DNA from: Variovorax sp. PBS-H4
Lineage (GTDB): Bacteria; Pseudomonadota; Gammaproteobacteria; Burkholderiales; Burkholderiaceae_C
NCBI RefSeq assembly: GCF_901827205.1
Contig: NZ_LR594675.1
Location: 6,132,001 to 6,196,000, forward strand
Direction of reading: 5' to 3'
DNA: 64,000 bases
The position numbers were made by a program, and so were the translations under genes. This document shows, piece after piece, positions 42,064 to 51,864 of this stretch. Below the pieces are notes generated by a model that saw only the letters and a list, made by a program, of their open reading frames with translations, was not told the DNA's origin and ran no database searches. Position 1 is the first letter of the stretch. Each line of letters opens with the position of its first letter.

Positions 42064-42275
42064 CGGGATCTCCTTTCGATGCATGAAGGGCGTGCTGTTG
42101 TTCCTGAGCTTGCCGCCTGCGCCATGCGACTGGCGCAGTCCGGCAGTCACCGGCGGCGTAGGCGGATTCGCGCGCGCCGCGGCGAGACGAATCTCGGCAG
42201 GGCCTTGGCGCGGTTTCCTACAGCACCGCGCAGCGGAGGGTCCTAGCTTGGGTTTTCAGATCACGAGGAGGCCTC

Positions 42276-42491
42276 ATGGGCACGACATCGAACGACCCCT
42301 TCCCCTTCCCGACCTCGGAGAAGCACGACGCCCCGCCCGAGCTGCACAAGCCGGTCGCGGAGGAGCCGAGCGAAGAGGCGCTGGACAACGGTGTGGAGGA
42401 ATCCTTCCCGGCCAGCGACCCCGTGTCGGTCACCGTCGACAAGGTCATCACGCCGAAGAAGGAAGACGCGAAGCAGGACGCGAAGCGCTGA
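42276..42491 (+). CDS. Small acidic stress-type protein, 71 aa
   Basis: A hydrophilic protein with the recurring beta-proteobacterial motif ALDNGVEESFPASDPVSVTV in its centre and a Lys/Asp tail. This motif appears in many short proteins of unknown function near stress genes. GAGGAGG precedes the ATG. The last 44 nt overlap the 3' end of the leftward helicase gene. Confidence 0.75.
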   Translation: MGTTSNDPFPFPTSEKHDAPPELHKPVAEEPSEEALDNGVEESFPASDPVSVTVDKVITPKKEDAKQDAKR

Positions 42492-44781
42492 ACAGCGGCT
42501 GCACCCGCCACCAGGCGGGCAGCAGCGCGCGGATGTCCTCGCGCGCGAAGCGGTCGTCCAGCAGGTAGAGCACGCCCGCATCCTGCTCGGTGCGAATGAC
42601 ACGCCCCGCCGCCTGCACGACCTTCTGCAGGCCAGGGTAGACATACGTGTAGGCGTAACCCTCGCCGAACAGCGCCTGCATGCGTTCACGCATGCGCTCG
42701 TTGGCCGGGTTGTGCTGCGGCAGGCCGAGGCTGGCGACGAAGGCGCCGACCAGTCGGTCTCCCGGCAGGTCGATGCCTTCTCCGAAGGCACCGCCGAGCA
42801 CCGCAAAACCAATTCCGCGGCCGCCGGGCGCGAAGCGCGCGAGGAAGGCCTCGCGTTCGGGCTCGCGCATGCCGCGGGCCTGGGCCCACGCCGGCACCTC
42901 GGGATGGCTCGCGGCCAGCGCCTCGAAGGCGCTCGAAAGATAGTCGAAGCTGCTGAAGAACGCGAGGTAGTTGCCGGGCTGCTGCGCATACTGCGCGGCG
43001 ATGAGACCGACGAGGCGTTGCAGCGAACCGGCGCGGTCGCGAAAGCGCGTCGAGACATCCATGGCGATGCGCACCGTCAGTTGCTCGCAGCGAAAGGGCG
43101 AGCCCACGTCGAGTGTGGCAGTGCCTTCGGGCAAGCCGAGCATGTCGCGGTAGAAGGAGAAGGGCGCCAGCGTGCCGGAAAAGCAGGTCGTGCTGAGGCT
43201 GCCCGCGAAGCGTCCCCGCAGGAACGGCGCGGGCACCAGGTTGCGGATGGCCATGGCTTCGCCGCCCTCGCTGTCTTCCAGCGTGGATTCGAACACCGAA
43301 TGCTCGCCGAATGAATCGGCCAGCCGAGCGAATTGCAGCAGGTCGAAGAAGCACTGCTGCAGCGCGCCCTGCGCCTCCTGAGGCTGGGCAGCGAAGTGGT
43401 CGCCGAGCGCGACCACCGTCTCCTGTAGCGCACGCGCCAACGCCGCGGGGATGGTGTCGGAGGCGCGGTACGGCTCCACTTGCGTCAGCTGCTGCCGCTG
43501 CCATTCGCGCTGCAGCTTGCCCAGTGCCTTCTTGACGGCCGGGGGCGCCTGGCGGCGCACCGCACGCAGACCCGCGGCATGGAGACGGGCGCTGTACATC
43601 CCGCGCGCGCGATCCAGCAGGTTGTGCGCCTCATCCACCAGCAACGCTGCGCGCCAGCCTTCCTCCTGGCCCAGTGCCCACAGGAAGGCACTGGAATCGA
43701 AGTAATAGTTGTAGTCGCCGACGATGACATCGCACCAGCGCGCCAGCTCCTGGGCGAGAAAGTAGGGGCAGACCGCATGCATCAGCGCGATGCGCCGCAG
43801 CTCGGCGCGGTCCAGCCAGGCGATGCCGACGGCCTCGGCGCGTGCGGCCGGAAGGCGGTCGTAGAAGCCGCGCGCGAGCGGGCAGGACTCGCCGTGGCAG
43901 CTCTTGTCCGGATGCTCGCAGACCTTCTCTCGCGCCGCCAGTTCCAACACGCGCAACGGGTGGCCTGCGCGCAGCAAGCGCACGCCGTCCAGCGCGATCG
44001 CGCGGCCCGAGGTCTTGGCTGTGAGAAAAACGACCTTGTCGATGCGCTGCCGGGCGCCGGCCTTGAGCAGCGGAAAGAGGGTGGCGACCGTCTTGCCGAT
44101 GCCGGTAGGCGCCTGTGCCAGCAGGCAGCGCTCGGCGACGGCGGCGCGATAAACCGCCTGCGCCAGCTCGCGCTGCCCGGGCCTGAAGCCCGCATGCGGG
44201 AAAGCCAGCGCGTCCATGGCGGCATCGCGCGCCGCGCGATGCGCCGCCTCCTGCTCGGCCCAGGCGAGGTAGCGGCCGCACAGCGCCTCGAAGTGGGCGC
44301 GCAGGGCCTCGCGCGTCATCGTCTCGGCCAGCGCGCGCTCTTCGTCCGAGCCCAGGTCCAGGTACACCAGCGCGACCTCGAGGCTCTCCAGGCCACGGGC
44401 CTCGCACAGTATCCACGCGTAGCAGCGCGCCTGGGCCCAGTGCAGCGCCCGGTGGTTCGCGCGGATGGCTTCGAAGTCGCCGCGGAAGGTCTTGATCTCC
44501 TCCAGCCGGCCGACTTGCGGGTCGTAGCCATCGGCCCGGCCGCGCACCCGCAGGCGGCCGAAGCGTGCGGTGAGGCTCAGTTCGCTTTCGTACGCGTCGC
44601 CTCGCCGCCCCTGCACCAGGCGGTGCCCGGCGAGGCCCTCCTGCGCACTGGGCACCGGCACGAAGCGCAGGTCCAGGTCACCGGCCCGCGCGGCGAAGGC
44701 GCACAGGGCCTTGACCGAGACAACGAGCTCGGCGACCGGCACCGGCTCTGCGGCTGGCGAGGAGGAGGGATCGGTCATCAT
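42448..44781 (-). CDS. DinG/XPD-like Fe-S DNA helicase with nuclease-like N-terminus
   Basis: A 777-aa superfamily 2 helicase. Walker A is APTGIGKT and the DEAH box is in LLVDEAHNLLDRARG. Between them four cysteines (KVCEHPDKSCHGESCPLARG, then AVCPYF) form the 4Fe-4S site of DinG/XPD. Motif VI is in QAAGRVIR. The first about 160 residues have RGRADGYDPQVGRLEEIKTF followed by WAQARCYAWI, the Asp/Glu-x-Lys pattern of PD-(D/E)XK nucleases such as Cas4/RecB. ATG 44781 or 44778. A LexA box lies 9 nt upstream, so this is probably an SOS gene. Confidence 0.88.
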   Translation of the reverse strand: MMTDPSSSPAAEPVPVAELVVSVKALCAFAARAGDLDLRFVPVPSAQEGLAGHRLVQGRRGDAYESELSLTARFGRLRVRGRADGYDPQVGRLEEIKTFRGDFEAIRANHRALHWAQARCYAWILCEARGLESLEVALVYLDLGSDEERALAETMTREALRAHFEALCGRYLAWAEQEAAHRAARDAAMDALAFPHAGFRPGQRELAQAVYRAAVAERCLLAQAPTGIGKTVATLFPLLKAGARQRIDKVVFLTAKTSGRAIALDGVRLLRAGHPLRVLELAAREKVCEHPDKSCHGESCPLARGFYDRLPAARAEAVGIAWLDRAELRRIALMHAVCPYFLAQELARWCDVIVGDYNYYFDSSAFLWALGQEEGWRAALLVDEAHNLLDRARGMYSARLHAAGLRAVRRQAPPAVKKALGKLQREWQRQQLTQVEPYRASDTIPAALARALQETVVALGDHFAAQPQEAQGALQQCFFDLLQFARLADSFGEHSVFESTLEDSEGGEAMAIRNLVPAPFLRGRFAGSLSTTCFSGTLAPFSFYRDMLGLPEGTATLDVGSPFRCEQLTVRIAMDVSTRFRDRAGSLQRLVGLIAAQYAQQPGNYLAFFSSFDYLSSAFEALAASHPEVPAWAQARGMREPEREAFLARFAPGGRGIGFAVLGGAFGEGIDLPGDRLVGAFVASLGLPQHNPANERMRERMQALFGEGYAYTYVYPGLQKVVQAAGRVIRTEQDAGVLYLLDDRFAREDIRALLPAWWRVQPLFSASRPASRLPSSA

Positions 44782-44789
44782 GCGGCAAT

Positions 44790-44805
44790 CTGGATGAATA
44801 TACAG
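44790..44805 (-). promoter_or_regulatory. LexA (SOS) box upstream of the DinG-like helicase
   Basis: CTGGATGAATATACAG fits CTG-N10-CAG with the TATACAG half site intact and one substitution in the other core (CTGG for CTGT). It lies 9 nt before the helicase start, so bound LexA would block transcription or the start region. A small rightward gene begins about 100 nt to the other side. Confidence 0.8.
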
Positions 44806-44907
44806 TCGACGGCGCGCCGAGCCGTCCTACACCAGTCCTCGCGCAGCACGCACACGCCAGGCGACCGCCGCTTCCTAGGTTGGTAGTCCCATCGACAGGA
44901 GACACCC

Positions 44908-45021
44908 TTGGAAGCATTCGACCTATTCCCGCTCGCCATCCTGATGGCCACCGCATGCGGCGTCGGACCCGCACTCGAACTCGCGAGGCAGCACGCGCGC
45001 AGCATGGCCCGGCGGACCTGA
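44908..45021 (+). CDS. Very small hydrophobic protein, 37 aa
   Basis: The frame starts at TTG 44908, behind AGGAG at 7-nt spacing, and reads MEAFDLFPLAILMATACGVG and then a basic tail ELARQHARSMARRT. This gives one possible short membrane helix with a positive tail, the pattern of small inner-membrane proteins. It ends 11 nt before the CinA-C gene. The TTG start and small size keep the call tentative; it could also be a leader peptide. Confidence 0.4.
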   Translation: MEAFDLFPLAILMATACGVGPALELARQHARSMARRT

Positions 45022-45032
45022 GGGAGCCTCTC

Positions 45033-45536
45033 ATGGACAACACGGACGGCAACGGCGCAGGAAAGGCCGCGGCGCTCTACCTGCAGGAGCACGAGCTGGT
45101 GCTGGTGACGGCGGAGTCCTGCACCGCGGGGCTGATCGCCTCGCGCCTGGCCTCGGCGCCGGGCGCGGGCCGGGTGCTGGAGTCGGCCTTCGTGGTCTAT
45201 GACCCGAAGGCCAAGCATCGCCACCTGGGCGTGAAGAAGGCGACGCTCGAGCGCTTCAACCTCACCAGCGAAGCCGTCGCCGTCGAGATGGCGCGCGGCG
45301 CCCTGTCGCACAGCGATGCCAATCTGGCGATCGCCAACACGGGCGTGGCCGACGACACGGACGCCGCCATTCCGGCCGGCACGCAATGCTTCGCCTGGGC
45401 GTTCCGCGACGGCAGCCGCACGCAGATCTTCAGCGAGACCAAGCGCTTCAACGGGGATCGCAACGAGATCCGCGAGGCCGCAGCGGACTACGCGCTGCAG
45501 CAAATCGCCCACTACCACCGCCGCTTCAAGGCCTGA
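45033..45536 (+). CDS. CinA C-terminal domain protein (PncC-like amidohydrolase)
   Basis: A 167-aa protein equal to the CinA-C domain. Family motifs are visible: TAESCTAGLIASRLASAPGAG (Ser/Cys region near residue 25), the ANTGVADDTDAAIPAGT segment and the C-terminal helix AAADYALQQI. PncC converts nicotinamide mononucleotide to nicotinate mononucleotide in NAD recycling. The SCTAG form instead of the usual SCTGG and the altered GVAD segment suggest a divergent paralogue, so activity is uncertain. ATG 45033 with GAGGGAG upstream. Confidence 0.82.
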   Translation: MDNTDGNGAGKAAALYLQEHELVLVTAESCTAGLIASRLASAPGAGRVLESAFVVYDPKAKHRHLGVKKATLERFNLTSEAVAVEMARGALSHSDANLAIANTGVADDTDAAIPAGTQCFAWAFRDGSRTQIFSETKRFNGDRNEIREAAADYALQQIAHYHRRFKA

Positions 45537-45712
45537 CGCGGCTGCCTTTGCGACCGGCTCCGCCGATCGGCGCCTGCACATCGGCGTCGGTCGCATCCTC
45601 TTCGTGGAACTTCGCCGAGTCTGCGCGGGCGATGCGGCATCGGACGACATGGCGCGCGGGGCCGGCTGGCTACGGTGGACTCATCCCCACCCGCAACCAG
45701 CAGGAGCATTAG

Positions 45713-46688
<976 letters not shown>

Positions 46689-46714
<26 letters not shown>

Positions 46715-47843
46715 CAGCCCGGCGCCGGCCGGCCTTGCGCTGGCGCCGTGTCCAGTGGCCGGCGAGCACGTTGCCGAGGCTGAGCGCGCCCAGCCACAGC
46801 AGTTGGCGCAGCAAGTCTGCGCTCGCGCGCTCCACGCGGCTGTCGATCTCCTGCTGTGCACGCGCCGTGCGGCCGAGGCCCGAATAGTCCGGCGGGGACT
46901 CGGTGAGCGCCGGCCGCATGCCGCCGTTTTCGACGCGATCCGTACCGGCTTCCGCATCCGATGCAGCTGCCTGCGTGGCGGCTACCGCCTTCGTGCCCGA
47001 CGCAGATCCGTGCGCGTTGGCGTAGACCTTGGTGAACTCCGCGCCGAGCAGGAAGATCTGTGCCGCGTAATACACCCAGGCCACCAGCAGCACCAGCGAA
47101 CCGGCGGCAGCGAAGGACTCGTTGACGCCGCTCTTGCCCAGGTACAGCCCGATGGCGAACTTGCCGAGCTCGAAGAGCACGGCGGTCACGAAGGCGCCGA
47201 TCCAGACGTCGCGCCACGCGATCGTTGCGGTGGGCATCAGCTTGTAGATCATCGCGAACAGCACCGTCATGATGACCAGCGAGATCACCAGGTTGAGCGC
47301 GTGCAGCAGGAGCTCCCAGCCGGGCATCAGCCCGCCGAACCAAGTGCCGAAGGCCGACAGCCCAGCGCTCACGACCAGCGACACGATCAGCAGGAAGGCG
47401 AGCCCGAGGATCAGGCCGAAGGACAGCAGGCGTGCGCGCAGCACCGCCCACACGCCGGAGGGCTTCTCGCGTTCCGGCACATGCCAGATCCGGTCGAGCG
47501 CGCTCTGCAGCTCGGCGAACACCGTGGTGGCACCCACCAGCAGCACGACCGCGCTGATCAGCCCTGCGATCAAGCCCTTCTCGGGCTCGCTCACGCTGCG
47601 CAGCATGGCCTCCACCGCGGTGGCGCCATCGCGCCCGACCAGCCCCGAGATCTGCTCCACGATCTGCCCCTGCGCCGCCTCCCGTCCGAACAGTGCGCCG
47701 GCGATCGCGATCACGATCACCAGCAGCGGCGTCAGCGAAAAGATCGTGTAGTAGGAAATCGCGGCGCCCATGCTCGGCGCGTAGTCGTCGACCCAGGCGC
47801 TCACGGATTGGCGGCAGAGGTCGTACAGGTGCTTCAGGTTCAT
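46689..47843 (-). CDS. YihY/BrkB family inner-membrane protein
   Basis: A 384-aa protein with six membrane helices in the first 290 residues. Family features: AAISYYTIFSLTPLLVIVIA near residue 28, the RIWHVPEREK loop, and YKLMPTATIAWRDVWIGAF near residue 200. It was once annotated as RNase BN by mistake; the true role is unknown. The C-terminal 95 residues are hydrophilic with a basic end (RRQRKAGRRRAATPPRRSR) and are likely cytoplasmic. ATG 47843. Confidence 0.9.
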
Positions 47844-47941
47844 GGCGGCCTCTCGGTTCGTTGAGGCCAATGTCGTCCGCGCGGCTGCGGCGGCCGTGCG
47901 GCAAGCTTGCAAGATCGAGTAGGCGCTCGCTTATTGGATCG

Positions 47942-48850
47942 TCAGCGCGTCGGCTTCGCACCGCCCGCCCATGCGCGCACGAGCGTGTCGTACACCAGCC
48001 GCACGCGCGCGGGCACGGGCGAGCGCTGCGCCCGCCACACGTGCACCGGCCACGGCTCCGGCGCCTCGGCGTCGAGCACCGAAACCAGCTGCCCGGTCTG
48101 CAGCCACGGCTCGGCGAGGGGCGCCACCAGCTGACCGAAGCCCAGGCCGGCCAGCACCGCGGAGCATTCGGCATCGGTGTCGTCGGTGACAAAGGCCGGC
48201 GCGGACACCGGCATCTGGCGCTTGCGGCGGAAGGCCCAGTGCCACGGGCGCCCGGTCCTCGGGTCGATCAGTGCCGTGAGCGGCAGGCGCTGCAGGTCCT
48301 CGACGCTGCGCGGCACGCCGGTGCGCGCCACGAGCGCCGGCGACGCCACCACCAGCAGCGCCATCCGCTCCACTGTGCGGGCCACGAAGCGGCTGTCGGG
48401 CTGGCTGCCCACGCGCACGCCGATGTCGATGTGCTGGTCGACCGCGTCCGCCATCTGCTCCGACAGACGCAAGTCCAGCAGCAGGCCGGGATGGGCCGTC
48501 AGCACAGGCGCCAGCAGTTGCGGAATCCAGCGGCGGCCGAACACATTGGGCACGGTCACCCGCACGGTGCCCGCGTGCTGCGACAGCGCGCGCCTGTCGG
48601 TGCGATGGAAGAGCGCATCCACACCGCCCACGGCCATGCGCGCCCGCTCGACCAGGGCGCGCCCGAAGTCCGTGAGCTGCACACCGCGGGTGCTGCGGTG
48701 GAACAGCGGCTCGCCCAGTTCCTCCTCCAGCTCGCGCACCGAGCGCGTGACGACCTGCGGCGACACCGACAGGCGGATCGCCGCATCACGGAAGTTGGGG
48801 GCGTCGGCAGCGGTGCAGAAGACGCGCAACGCTTCGAGGCGATTGGACAT
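47942..48850 (-). CDS. LysR family transcriptional regulator
   Basis: A 302-aa LysR protein. The winged helix is at about 4-62 (EALRVFCTAADAPNFRDAAIRL, SVSPQVVTRSVRELEEELG), followed by a periplasmic-binding-like effector domain with RVTVPNVFGRR and DIGVRVG. ATG 48850 gives the usual MSNRLEALRVF start. It diverges from an SDR gene with a 133-nt spacer and, like most LysR proteins, probably controls that neighbour. Confidence 0.92.
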   Translation of the reverse strand: MSNRLEALRVFCTAADAPNFRDAAIRLSVSPQVVTRSVRELEEELGEPLFHRSTRGVQLTDFGRALVERARMAVGGVDALFHRTDRRALSQHAGTVRVTVPNVFGRRWIPQLLAPVLTAHPGLLLDLRLSEQMADAVDQHIDIGVRVGSQPDSRFVARTVERMALLVVASPALVARTGVPRSVEDLQRLPLTALIDPRTGRPWHWAFRRKRQMPVSAPAFVTDDTDAECSAVLAGLGFGQLVAPLAEPWLQTGQLVSVLDAEAPEPWPVHVWRAQRSPVPARVRLVYDTLVRAWAGGAKPTR

Positions 48851-48876
48851 GGCAGAGGGCTCTTCCAAAAAAAGGA

Positions 48877-48929
48877 GCGTTCCGGAATCAGGAATTCAGA
48901 ACGCGCCGAAGTTTCATTTACGGGAACGC
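48877..48929. promoter_or_regulatory. Candidate LysR operator in the LysR/SDR spacer
   Basis: GCGTTCC at 48877-48883 can pair with GGAACGC at 48923-48929, and GCGTTC also with GAACGC at 48899-48904 (16-nt spacing). The repeated half site lies in the middle of the divergent spacer where a LysR dimer pair would act on both promoters. Confidence 0.4.
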
Positions 48930-48983
48930 CTGGATTTTCCACACTCACGTCACTCCTCCACAACCCATTCGAAAGGAAGCTTC

Positions 48984-49742
48984 ATGACATCCGTTCAAGA
49001 CAACATCCGCGGCAAGGTCGCCATCGTCACCGGTGCCAGCAGCGGGCTCGGCGAAGCCACCGCGCGCCATCTCGCGGCGCGCGGCGCCAAGCTCGTGCTG
49101 GCCGCGCGGCGCACCGGCCGGCTCGAGCAGCTGGTCGCCGAGATCCGGGAAACCGGCGGAGAGGCCATCGCGGTCGCCACCGACGTGGCGAAGCGCGCCG
49201 ACCTCGAGAAGCTCGCCCAGGCCACCGTCGACGCTTTTGGCCGCATCGACGTGATGGTCAACAACGCCGGCGTGATGCCGCTGTCACCCATGGCCAAGCT
49301 CAAGGTGGACGAGTGGGACCGCACCATCGACGTCAACATCAAGGGTGTGCTCTACGGCATTGCGGCCGTGCTGCCGCGCATGCAGGCTCAAGGCAGCGGC
49401 CACATCGTCAATGTGGCATCGATCGCGGGCCTGAAGGTGTTCACGCCCATCGGCACCGTCTACAGCGCCACCAAGTTTGCAGTGCGGGCCATTTCCGAGG
49501 GCTTGCGCGTGGAGGTGGGCAACAGCGGCGTGCGCGTGACCATCGTGTCGCCCGGTGCCGTGGAATCCGAACTGAAGTTCGGCACCACCGATGCGGAGAC
49601 CGCCGCCGGCGTGCAGGCCTTCTACGAAGCGAGCCAGATCCCTGCGGATTCCGTGGCGCGGGCCGTGGTGTATGCGGTCGAGCAGCCTGCGGACGTGGAC
49701 ATCAACGAGGTGGTGCTGCGGCCGGTATCCCAGGAGTTCTGA
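48984..49742 (+). CDS. SDR family oxidoreductase (YdfG-like)
   Basis: A 252-aa classical SDR. The cofactor motif is TGASSGLGEATARHLAARGA, followed by DVMVNNAGVMPLSP, catalytic Ser in NVASIAG and YSATKFAV. The C-terminal end (VEQPADVDINEVVLRPVSQEF) matches the NADP-dependent group that includes 3-hydroxy acid dehydrogenase YdfG and clavaldehyde dehydrogenase-like enzymes. AAAGGAAG precedes ATG 48984. Probably controlled by the divergent LysR. Confidence 0.92.
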   Translation: MTSVQDNIRGKVAIVTGASSGLGEATARHLAARGAKLVLAARRTGRLEQLVAEIRETGGEAIAVATDVAKRADLEKLAQATVDAFGRIDVMVNNAGVMPLSPMAKLKVDEWDRTIDVNIKGVLYGIAAVLPRMQAQGSGHIVNVASIAGLKVFTPIGTVYSATKFAVRAISEGLRVEVGNSGVRVTIVSPGAVESELKFGTTDAETAAGVQAFYEASQIPADSVARAVVYAVEQPADVDINEVVLRPVSQEF

Positions 49743-49775
49743 GCGCTTGCAAGCTGCGCCGGCAAGCACGGGCGC

Positions 49776-50825
49776 TCAGCAGCGTGCAGGCCTGCGCCGC
49801 CGCAGCGCCCACCATCCCGCGAGCGCCACCGCGCCCATCGCGGTCACTGCGATGCCGACGCTCGCGGCAGCCTGGTGGTCCGGCCTCGAGGCCGCAAAGC
49901 CGCCGTCGATGGCATGTCCGCGCGAAGGCGTGAACAGGTTGCCATCGGTCTGCGGCCGCGGCTCGGCGCTTTTCAGCGCGCGCTCGGTCGCCCACCTCAT
50001 CAGCCGCGCCATCAGGTTGGGCGCGAGCGCATGGGCCCAGATGCCTGCCCGCGCGCCTGCGCCGAGGTAGGTCGAGGCCCGCGGCCTCCGGCTGAGCGAC
50101 AGCAGGACCTTGGCCACGCGCCGCGGATCGACCAGGCCCGGAGGCGGGCTGAGCCGGTGGCCGCTGTAGTTGGCGCCGTGCGTCACGCCGGGGGTGTCGA
50201 CGAAAGTGGGATAGACGTCGCACACGCGCACTCCCGGCAACTCCGCCAGTTCGGCCCGCAGCGCCTCGGAAAAACCGCGCAGCCCGAACTTGCTGGCGCT
50301 GTAGGCCGCGGCATAGGGCGACGACACCCAGCCGCCCACGGAGATCATGTTGATCAGCGTGCCGCAGCCACGCGCGCGAAAGTGCGGCAGCACCGCATGG
50401 GCGCCGTTCATGTGGCCGAGCAGATTGGCCTCGACCACGCGCCGGTGCGCGTCGATGGGCGTCTGGTCGAACAGGCCGATGGCACCCACCCCGACGTTGT
50501 TGATCCAGACATCGATCTGCCCGAACCGTTCCATCGCGGCTTCGGCCAGGCGCTTGACCGCCGCGGCATCGGTGACGTCCGTCGGGTGCACCAGCACGCG
50601 CGCGCCGGCTTCGCTGCACTCTGCGGCAACGACCTCGAGCGCTTCGCGCTCCCGCGCCGCGAGCACCAGGTCGGCGCCCTCGGCCGCAAAGGCGAGCGCG
50701 GTCGCCCGACCAATGCCACTGGAGGCGCCCGTGAGGACCACGACCGGCGACAGGACGTACGAGGCGTTCGATGATGACGGGGCGGTGGACGTGGAAGAAG
50801 CAGGAGGAAAATCAAGGGAAGACAT
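49776..50825 (-). CDS. SDR family oxidoreductase with C-terminal membrane helix
   Basis: A 349-aa SDR. A Ser-rich leader of about 25 residues precedes the Rossmann core: TGASSGIGRATALAFAAEGA, DVWINNVGVGAIG (Val in place of Ala in the NNAG motif), catalytic Ser in NMISVGG and YSASKFGL. Residues after about 260 lead to a final hydrophobic helix (VGIAVTAMGAVALAGWWAL) with a basic end, so it is probably membrane-bound. Substrate unknown. GGAG precedes ATG 50825. Confidence 0.88.
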   Translation of the reverse strand: MSSLDFPPASSTSTAPSSSNASYVLSPVVVLTGASSGIGRATALAFAAEGADLVLAAREREALEVVAAECSEAGARVLVHPTDVTDAAAVKRLAEAAMERFGQIDVWINNVGVGAIGLFDQTPIDAHRRVVEANLLGHMNGAHAVLPHFRARGCGTLINMISVGGWVSSPYAAAYSASKFGLRGFSEALRAELAELPGVRVCDVYPTFVDTPGVTHGANYSGHRLSPPPGLVDPRRVAKVLLSLSRRPRASTYLGAGARAGIWAHALAPNLMARLMRWATERALKSAEPRPQTDGNLFTPSRGHAIDGGFAASRPDHQAAASVGIAVTAMGAVALAGWWALRRRRPARC

Positions 50826-50983
50826 GGGCAGGCTCCAATGTGCGAGACGCGCGTTGCTTCGCTTATCCGGTCGCCCCGGCGCGCGCTTCGTGGGAGCCGG
50901 CTCCGTCGCCATGTGGGCGATCGATGACAAGCCTGGACCTGACCGAAAATCCGCTTTCCGAGTCAAGCCCCCCCACACACACC

Positions 50984-51463
50984 ATGAAAATCCAGAAAGA
51001 CACTGTCGTCACCCTGCGCTACAAGGTCGCCGACGCCACCACCAGCAAGCTGATCGAGGAAAGCCGCGAGCCGATGGTCTACCTCCACGGCGGCTACAAC
51101 AACACCTTTCCGAAGATCGAAGCCGCATTGGAGGGCAAGGAGGCGGGCTACCAGGCCACCCTGCACCTGGCGCCTGGCGATGCCTTCGGCGAGCGGGACG
51201 AGTCGCTGCTGCGCACCATCTCGAAGGCGGACTTTCCACCCGGGGTCAAGGTCGGCGGCCAGTTGGAGGGCCGCAACGACCGGGGCGAACCCCAGGTGTT
51301 CAACGTGATGAAGATCAAGGGCCCGCAGGTGATCCTCGACGGCAACCACCCGTTCGCGGGCAAGTCACTGAAGTTCAGCCTGAGCGTGACCGGCGTGCGC
51401 GCCGCAACGCAGGAAGAAATCGCGCATCGCCATGTGCATGGCGAGCACGGGCACCATCACTGA
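50984..51463 (+). CDS. slyD: FKBP-type peptidyl-prolyl isomerase SlyD
   Basis: A 159-aa isomerase and chaperone. The FKBP core (MKIQKDTVVTLRYKV, PGDAFGERDESLL) encloses the insert-in-flap chaperone domain at about 70-120. The tail is His-rich (HRHVHGEHGHHH), a short form of the metal-binding SlyD tail. It speeds proline-limited folding and delivers nickel to hydrogenase in some bacteria. ATG 50984 is used although no clear Shine-Dalgarno is present. Confidence 0.93.
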   Translation: MKIQKDTVVTLRYKVADATTSKLIEESREPMVYLHGGYNNTFPKIEAALEGKEAGYQATLHLAPGDAFGERDESLLRTISKADFPPGVKVGGQLEGRNDRGEPQVFNVMKIKGPQVILDGNHPFAGKSLKFSLSVTGVRAATQEEIAHRHVHGEHGHHH

Positions 51464-51524
51464 GTGGGGAGCCGGCTGTCCGTGCACTGCAGCCACAGAT
51501 AGCGCATCGCGAGAATCGCGGCCA

Positions 51525-51764
51525 TCACGCCATTTCCCCGCCGAGGATCTCCGGCCGGTTCGTCGCCAGGAAGGCCTTGTGCCGGTCCTGCGGCCAGAGC
51601 TTGACCAGGTCTGTCAGGCGCCTGGCGTCGTTCTTGGACGCGTCGGCCTCGGCGGGTGGATCCGTCGCGACCCCGGTTTCCCAGGCCTCAGCTTGAGTGG
51701 GCTGCTTGGGTGAGGGGGGCATGAGGGTCGGATCGAAATCCGGGGGCGGGGTGGCGATGGGCAT
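51525..51764 (-). CDS. Small hypothetical protein, 79 aa
   Basis: Pro-rich first half (MPIATPPPDFDPTLMPPSPK), then a hydrophilic helical part with ARRLTDLVKLWPQDRHKAFL. AAGGAG sits about 9 nt before the ATG. The upstream DNA carries CTTCCTACAG as in other small genes of this window. Unknown family; composition suggests another stress-type small protein. Confidence 0.6.
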   Translation of the reverse strand: MPIATPPPDFDPTLMPPSPKQPTQAEAWETGVATDPPAEADASKNDARRLTDLVKLWPQDRHKAFLATNRPEILGGEMA

Positions 51765-51864
51765 GTCAGGTGACTCCTTGCTTCATTGCAAAGTAGTCCC
51801 CGGTGTCGAGGCTCCTCTGTAGGAAGGGGCCGTGGTGCAGGCGGCGCGCCGTCGCGGCTTCGTG

